NCBI RefSeq assembly: GCF_021155775.2
Contig: NC_060232.1
Span: 14,606,251-14,670,250, forward strand
DNA: 64,000 bases
Direction: 5' to 3'
From: Neodiprion pinetum
Taxonomy: Eukaryota > Arthropoda > Insecta > Hymenoptera > Diprionidae
In this document: positions 57,613 through 64,000 of the stretch, piece by piece
Layout of the letters: each line of letters opens with the position of its first letter
Position numbering within the stretch: the stretch's first letter is position 1
Program-made: the position numbers and the translations under genes
The notes under the pieces: model-generated
The model's input: only the letters and a program-made list of their open reading frames with translations
Database searches by the model: none
What the model was told of the DNA's origin: nothing

Positions 57613-58815
57613 CTGATAATTTAAAAAAGACATTTATATCATTCGGAAGCGTAATTCAATTTTTTATAACACCTGCTCAGAAAGTTCGATTTTTGAAGCC
57701 TATGAAGAGTGCGTAGGGTTCTCCATTTCCGTACAGAGCGGAAAAACAATGTTGGTGGACTTACAAAATTGGAATGCTCTATTTTTTACACTATACGACT
57801 TTTTTGACCTATGTGCACTTTCGAATCATTCAATTTCACGCACTATGTCATTAGACGTAAATGGACACTAAACTGCGAGTAAACTAATCCTAATTTTACA
57901 CCCTTTCAGTGGCACTTTTAGTGATCCTTAAATGAAACTTTCACGTATTTGTTGCCAAATGGTATGTTTTTTTATAAGTGCGGTAATTATGACCAAGGTA
58001 ATCTGGGCGCACGTGTCACATCCTACATTCCTAGCGCTCCTGAATATTATACTCGTTTAGCATCACCTACTTCATTTCATGTATTGATATACTCTTTTCA
58101 TATATTTACGACCTTTATAATGTCATTTCAAGTCGTTCTTATATTTCACTCTAAATCTTATTGTCAGTATGAATTGTATGCTTACGGCCTTCATCATCTC
58201 TTGAACGATTTGGAAAACACTGATTTTTGTTTGTGTTAACCCTACAACTAAACATTATCAACGGCAGTCCGAACCCAAACAGGGTTACGTGCACGTACGT
58301 ACCAGAAGGACCACACCAGGGAACGAGTGGTATCTTTTCAATGTTGCAAGTCAACGTGTAACAGTTTAAATACGCGCCTGCCTAACTCCAAGTACAACTT
58401 GACAAAGTTAGTAGGTAAGCCCACAGGTGAAGCCTTCACCTTGGCGGTTACTTTGACGATTTTTGACTTGACAATTTCTCACCCACATTCCTTCATGCCG
58501 ACTGAACGATAGAGACGAACCTGACTAGACCATATGGAGTGCACTCTCCAAAAACTAAAAACGTTTATTAAATCCACGCTTGTTCCTGAATTTTAATTTT
58601 CGTCATCATAAAACAAAAATAACTAGTTTGCAAACAAACAGACTCGAGATAAAGCTAACGTATAACTGACAGTTAGATCTAAAGTTAGACGGAGATTGTT
58701 TGCTAGATGTCGCTAGCGTTTCGACTGAGCCGCATGGAGGGGAGTAATCGCTACTGAATCAAAGATGAGACTTGTAGTATTTTATGTTTACTGTATGCCT
58801 TATCATTTATTTATT

Positions 58816-58818
<3 letters not shown>
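57613..58818. other. No gene recognised upstream of the transglutaminase exons
   Basis: Probable intron or flank. Frames of 61-96 codons (57949-58239, 58327-58512) have no motif I recognise. Confidence 0.5.

Positions 58819-58879
<61 letters not shown>
58819..58879. repeat. (TA)n microsatellite, about 61 bp
   Basis: Uninterrupted AT dinucleotides, ending in acacac. Confidence 0.97.
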
Positions 58880-58885
<6 letters not shown>

Positions 58886-58889
58886 ACAT

Positions 58890-59395
58890 CTTATTGATGA
58901 TTTGGTTGCCATGCAATGGAAGGTTTTGTGGTGATCCACTTTAATTGTGGTGGAGGCAGCGGCTGAGAAGTGCAGTTGCGATGTGGTGTGGTGATCGGTT
59001 GGCGGATGACGATCCTCTCGGTTGATCGTGGGTTTCGATGATTCCCATTCGCTGTCTGATGGTGCGGATGGCATGCCACTAGTTGCTCGTGGGGGCGTGG
59101 TCTGTGTCGCGACGGTGATGAGCGCAGTTGGTGACGCCTTCAGCGGTGACAGCAATGATTGTATGCTGCGGCTGTACCGTGGCTAGGTGAACCGTGCTCG
59201 TCTGATGTCCCAGAGTGACTGTAATACGCTGAGTGGCCTTGTGAGAGGCCTTGGCGAGAACTCGATCGGATTTAGAATCCAGGGAGCTGGTGGATTGCGG
59301 GAGCATGTCCCTTCGACTACGCTGGCTGGAGCGTACGTGGAGGTGCCAGTGATACAGTGAATCAAAACCTCATGCACGTGCCGCGTAGTAAAACC
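58890..59395 (-). other. GC-richer island with overlapping open frames, unassigned
   Basis: Clearly more GC-rich than its surroundings. Minus-strand frames overlap (59377-59183, 59306-59079, 59155-58811) with Ser/Thr/His-rich products (e.g. MLPQSTSSLDSKSD). It may be a decayed gene or transposon piece read through frameshifts. No family recognised. Confidence 0.3.
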
Positions 59396-59399
59396 TTTT

Positions 59400-61574
59400 A
59401 TTTTTTAATTAGGGTCTGCTTGGGCAATGATGTCTCAAGGCTAAAATAGGTCATCTTTGTATTGCAACGTTAAACTGCTGTTATTCTTAGTTGAGGACGT
59501 CCGGTTGACACTATGGCGCAAGTCCCTAATTTAATAAATACCCTGAATTTACATAAATAATAGCAAAAAGATACTCGTCAGGCGTCAGATGCTTCAGCAA
59601 TTTAAGAACAATTAGAGAATCCGTGTAATGACTAGCTAGGCTCAGGTACTCGCACGAACTGGTAAAGTGACGGTATTCAAAGGTAGCCACCGATAGTTAA
59701 AAAAATAAATACATAAACTTAGGTCAAAGAATTCGACCGGTCAATGAGTCGTATATTGTAGATTGAGTTTCGAGTCAGTCAGGTTAGCTTACAAAAGTTA
59801 ATAATAATTCACCAAGTTTATTTTACTAATCGACAACAATTAATAAGTCGAACAATGGTAGGTCACGGGATTTTAGGTAGAATAAAGTCAAACAATAGCT
59901 TTCATCGAAAGATGACAGTTATCAGAGAATATGAGACGTAGATCGGTACAATCGACATAATACAAAAATCTATATAACACTAGACGTTACTGCGCGACGT
60001 GATTTTACCCAATTTTCTAAGAACGATGCTACGATAATTATTAGTTCGTTAATTTAAAGCGAGAGTGTATGAACTTTATTGGAAATCGGTAGTTGTTGAA
60101 ATTGACGATAGCTCGGAACAGTAGTGACAACAGAATAAGACAGAACTTGTGGTAGATAGTGATTGGCAAGACAGATTAACGTTAATTAATAATTCACAAA
60201 ATTCGGTAGCTTAAGGGGGTTGTCTAGTGCAAATGCTGTTTTTTAAAGGTCTTCCAGGTATTCTTTCAGACAGAGCATTTAAATCAAATTTTTCATAATT
60301 TTTACATCATATTTATTGACATTTGAACAAATTTTGTACATTTTTTGAACATGAAATATTGATTTTAACCTAATGTATACTGCCTGATAGAGACGTATGT
60401 AAAACAAAATGTACTTGAATACAGACATGAATCCGGCTGATCTGCTAATCTGAAATCAAAAAAACAAACAGTCCAGTGTATTTAGAATTTTGATCTAGGA
60501 AAAAATCCCTCCGAGCGGAAAATTGATGTTGATTTACCTTTCGTGGTTCGAAATAAGAGTTCAAACGTCCCTTGTAATCAGTTGTAGGCTAACCTTTTTA
60601 CAATACTGAAAAGGGTCCATTTTTCTGTTTTTTGACCATATCTCTGTCCCTATCGATATGATGAATACAATGTTCCTGATGATTTGATGATACCATTTTA
60701 CTATCGAAAAATTACAAAATCGTCTACGCAAGAAGTTACTTACAGTTTTTACGTATAGGAAATAGTTTTTACGAAATCTCGACAGGAAAGTCATGAGTCA
60801 TGAAAATACTAGTGTCCATGGCTAAATCCATACTGTTTTCAATTTCGGGTCTAGAAGATGAGAAATGGACTAATTCACTTCTTACGGGGTGAATAATAGC
60901 ATACTTATCACAATGAGCGGCTGTCGATGAATGCATCCACGCACAGCCGTGATGTTATTACGGCCTATTTTGGGTTCGTAACCCGTCGACTACATGCACG
61001 TACGAAGAATCCGAGAAAAAGAGAGAAAGTTACATCAAGTAGTTGAATGTTTGCGAGTAAACTTGATTTTTTGTCAAAGACATGCCGAGTGCAATAAAAA
61101 GACGTGACGGAGGAATGAGGGAGAGAGTTCTTCCAGATGTTTCCGAATGAGTAAAGACAAAGTCTGGAAGATATAACATGTCTTCCTTTGGGAAAACATT
61201 CGATGAGAGTAGCGAATTGAATTTTTAAGAAATGATGGAAACATATCAGGAAGAGGGTATACAGTCGTATACATCGAATTTTACAATGATATTTTTGTTT
61301 GTGTATTGCCTAAATGTTAATGGGCGTTTGAGCGAATGAGTATACATTTTCAATACATAATACAAAGAATTCATAACAAAATTTTATAAATTTGGTGACA
61401 TTGTATATGGTATAATATTGTACGTGTGCAACTTATTTTGGAGTGACATGTTATACGTATGATTTTTGAATGTATAAAATTGTTAGCTCGATTTTTCACT
61501 TACATATGATGCGAATACTTTGATAATATCTGTGCACGCATTACATAAGGAGTGAAATCTCTACAATATTGGTA
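59400..61574. other. No gene recognised
   Basis: AT-rich. The gggggttgtctagtg at 60214 resembles a transposon end, but no partner was found. Confidence 0.5.
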
Positions 61575-62018
61575 AGAGGCCATTCGTTAATTACGTAATG
61601 GTCACAAGGGGGGGGGGGTTCAAAAAATCTCTACATGCCCTTATCTTGGGGGGGGGTAAAAACTTATTCTTACATGTCGAAATTTATCATTAGAAATCTA
61701 CTTCCATTTCAATGCTGAATGGCCTTTTTTCATTCTATAATAAACAATTGGATTTACAACTTATTTTACAATTTTTTATTGCTTATTGTAATTTAAAATT
61801 TCGAAATGTTCATGTTAATCCATTTTCAATTTTGTAAATAAAAATTATAGTACATTCTTCCCGTTTATTGATATTATTTTAATTATTCAGAAAAACTAGA
61901 TAGAATCATACGTAAGATAGGGAGGGAGATTTCGAGAAATCTTTTGTGCTCTTACATGGGGGAAGGGGGGGGTCAAAAATTGCTGAAATCGTCCTTAGAT
62001 AATTAAAGAATGGCCCCT
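61575..62018. mobile_element. Small TIR element with G-runs (non-autonomous DNA transposon)
   Basis: Left end GAGGCCATTCGTTAATTA, right end (reverse complement) GGGGCCATTCTTTAATTA. Internal G9-G12 runs near 61608, 61649 and 61964. About 444 bp, no transposase. Confidence 0.6.
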
Positions 62019-64000
62019 AATAAGATATAATAATTTTATGCAATTCCGTGAATATTATTAAGAAAGAACGCAAACAAAATTGCAATGTTGCGTCTTACAA
62101 TTAGCTTACAATTATTTTATACGTATACATGTATTATATGTATACCGGGACGATCTCTAGAAACCATACAGTCAATGCGCATGTGCTAAATAATTCAATC
62201 TCATTGGTCGGTGAAATCGCTCTGCGGCGATGTTTTCGTTTGCTGAGCAGAGCGCCAACGTACACAAAATGAAACTGAAGCTGTAAATCTCTCGCGCGTA
62301 AAGCCGTAGATTGAAGTTATGCTGCTGTTTATTTTTACGTAACGTGAATTTTTTAAGAAGAACAGTATCGTTCAGCAATACCGCGGTCGATATCGGAAGA
62401 TATCCAACCGACGCAATAAAGAATTTAACGAAAAAGCAAATATCAAATGATACAGAAATTGGGTGTTATTTATTGAAAGAAGAAATCTGAAATTCAATGT
62501 GAAATGTCATTAACAAGTGGGAGTCTGGACAAACAGAGGTAGGCAAGTAAAAACAAAGTTTATTGTGAACAGTTTCTTTATTTACATAAAATTAAAAATG
62601 CGTCTCATTAACGATTTATGTTTTGTGCATTTTATTGGAAATTAGTTGTATCCAAAAACACCAAAAGTTCCAGTCTGATAATAATAGCTTGTAATATTTT
62701 CAGGTACGAAATAATTCATTGTCAAAGCGGGACTAAATTTGTCAGGCATGGAAGCATGTAGGTAAATTTCTAATTACGTGATCTTTGACTATTACAATAG
62801 TTTAAGATGAATAAAATTCGTTTTTTTCAGTAGGCTCGAAGTTTGAACTGAGTTTTACCTGATGGTCAAAACGTTTAGGGGGCAAGGATCCTGGTTTCTC
62901 GAGCGGTGCAATCATCATAACCATCGAACCTGGTTTTTCCGTCAGACATCAGGTGCCAGAGTGAATTTCATCAGGCCATCGCCACCTTCTTATTATCAGT
63001 TGAGGCAAAATTGAAGAGCGGGATATACTACAGATAATAATGGCTGAATATCCCATCATTTTACTTTGATCGAGCCAATAGCGATAAGTTTGTTACTTAA
63101 CCGTTGCTGCCAATTTATTCTACCGAGGAATCATTCTGTGCACCATTGTAATTCAAGCATTGTTATTGACCAGCATTGTTTTTCAAACTTTATACCATTT
63201 AATTTGGTATTTTATTTTAAAGCTTACTTTTACTCTCTTTGGCATTAAATTCAAATAAATAGTTTTTCAAGTCCTCAATTAGATTGTAGGGTTGAATTTT
63301 GCTAGGTAAACTAAATCAATCTGAATCTAGAATTGTTAAATAATTTGAGTTAAAAATGTCTTCAAATTTAATCTTGGTTGACGGTGTCATCTGGCTAGCT
63401 AGCTGCACGATAACTTAAAACCAAATTTAATTTTACACTCTTTATAGGGTCGGGTCCTACGCTAAGACTGAGAGCTTGTGAATCTCCATTTACCGCAATT
63501 ATTTCTTCGTTCCATGTTAGCATTGTCTGGAGCAAAAAAATTTTCATTTTGAGATTGGAAATGGAACCTGAAACGCAGAAGTTATTCAGTAGCACAAATT
63601 GAAAACCTAGAATTTTATAATGGTTCCTGGAACAAAGGGACTCTTTCCAAATATTCTTCTTACAAGGTGATGTTCGGAGGACTATGAACAAGATATTGCA
63701 TCGGATTACATTATTTGGAAAAAAATCTTCGTGAACTTCGTTAAAAATTAGATATTCATTTATTTTGATGGAACAAGTGACGCAATCTTGAATCCGATAA
63801 GTCAATCTTCTCGTGATAATGTTCTGACAATACTCTAAAACATGATTGTCCTTGAAGCTAATTGTGACGTTAAGGCGCATTTTGAGAAAGTTGATTTTCA
63901 ACTTGTGTCACAGGATGTGATCTACGTTCCTGCGTGCTACGCTTCTGATTAAATTTTTTTTGTTTCGAACCGCACTAACATGAAATAAAGAAATCATTTC
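62019..64000. other. Flanking sequence without a recognised gene
   Basis: A 168-codon minus frame (63901-63395) is open, but its composition (Ile/Asn/Lys-rich) and lack of motifs give no support. An acceptor-like ttctgcgtttcag lies inside it near 63570-63582 (minus), which argues against one continuous exon. Confidence 0.4.

Noticed and set aside
58811..59155. 114-codon minus frame ending in Tyr-Ile repeats
   Set aside because: The tail is microsatellite translation; the rest is treated as an unassigned GC-rich island.
1..64000. CRISPR arrays, tRNA or rRNA genes, bacterial operons
   Set aside because: No regularly spaced short repeats and no cloverleaf or rRNA signature recognised. Introns, AATAAA signals and element types indicate a eukaryotic genome.

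Overview
The window looks like insect (at least arthropod) nuclear DNA: AT-rich, intron-containing, with three LTR retrotransposon families (gypsy and copia type), a Penelope-like element, Polinton/Maverick-type genes, foldback MITEs and (TA)n microsatellites. The only recognisable host gene is a fragment of a transglutaminase (minus strand, 56951-57612). No rRNA, tRNA or CRISPR array was seen.

Layout. (1) 149-39651 is a giant inverted repeat. The left arm 149-19779 and right arm 19947-39651 are mirror images around a 167-bp spacer (19780-19946). From 474 inward (39286 on the right) the arms look almost base-for-base identical, with a 34-bp (TA)n length difference and two coding substitutions noticed. 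The outermost ~325-365 bp are clearly more diverged. Each arm carries, from outside in: a terminal region with tandem repeats; a family-B DNA polymerase pseudogene and a convergent chromodomain integrase (Polinton-like); a 7.9-kb gypsy-type LTR element (here 'Gypsy-A'); a 0.6-kb foldback MITE plus (TA)n; and a second, 3'-truncated gypsy element ('Gypsy-B') abutting the spacer. (2) 39900-48700 holds a Penelope-like element split by a copia element with a perfect 5-bp target duplication, then a decayed gypsy remnant. (3) 50963-55905 is a young but disabled gypsy element ('Gypsy-C'). (4) 55906-64000 is mostly non-coding flank with the transglutaminase exons, a (TA)n tract and a small TIR element.

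Most notable content. Gypsy-A carries two accessory genes between pol and its 3' LTR: a full-length deoxynucleoside-kinase-like frame in the same frame as pol (11716-12369; mirror 27391-28044), and, on the opposite strand, a two-exon gene (12505-12960; mirror 26800-27255) whose 63-bp intron has canonical splice sites. Its C2H2 zinc finger exists only after splicing. Gag and pol of the same element carry in-frame stops, whereas both accessory frames are open. A possible logic (inference): the kinase could raise dNTP supply for reverse transcription, and the antisense gene can keep its intron because the intron is in reverse orientation in genomic RNA.

History. The same disabling mutations occur in both arms, and Gypsy-A 5' and 3' LTRs differ by several percent while the arms hardly differ. 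So the inverted duplication (or an assembly inversion artefact) is much younger than the insertions it contains.
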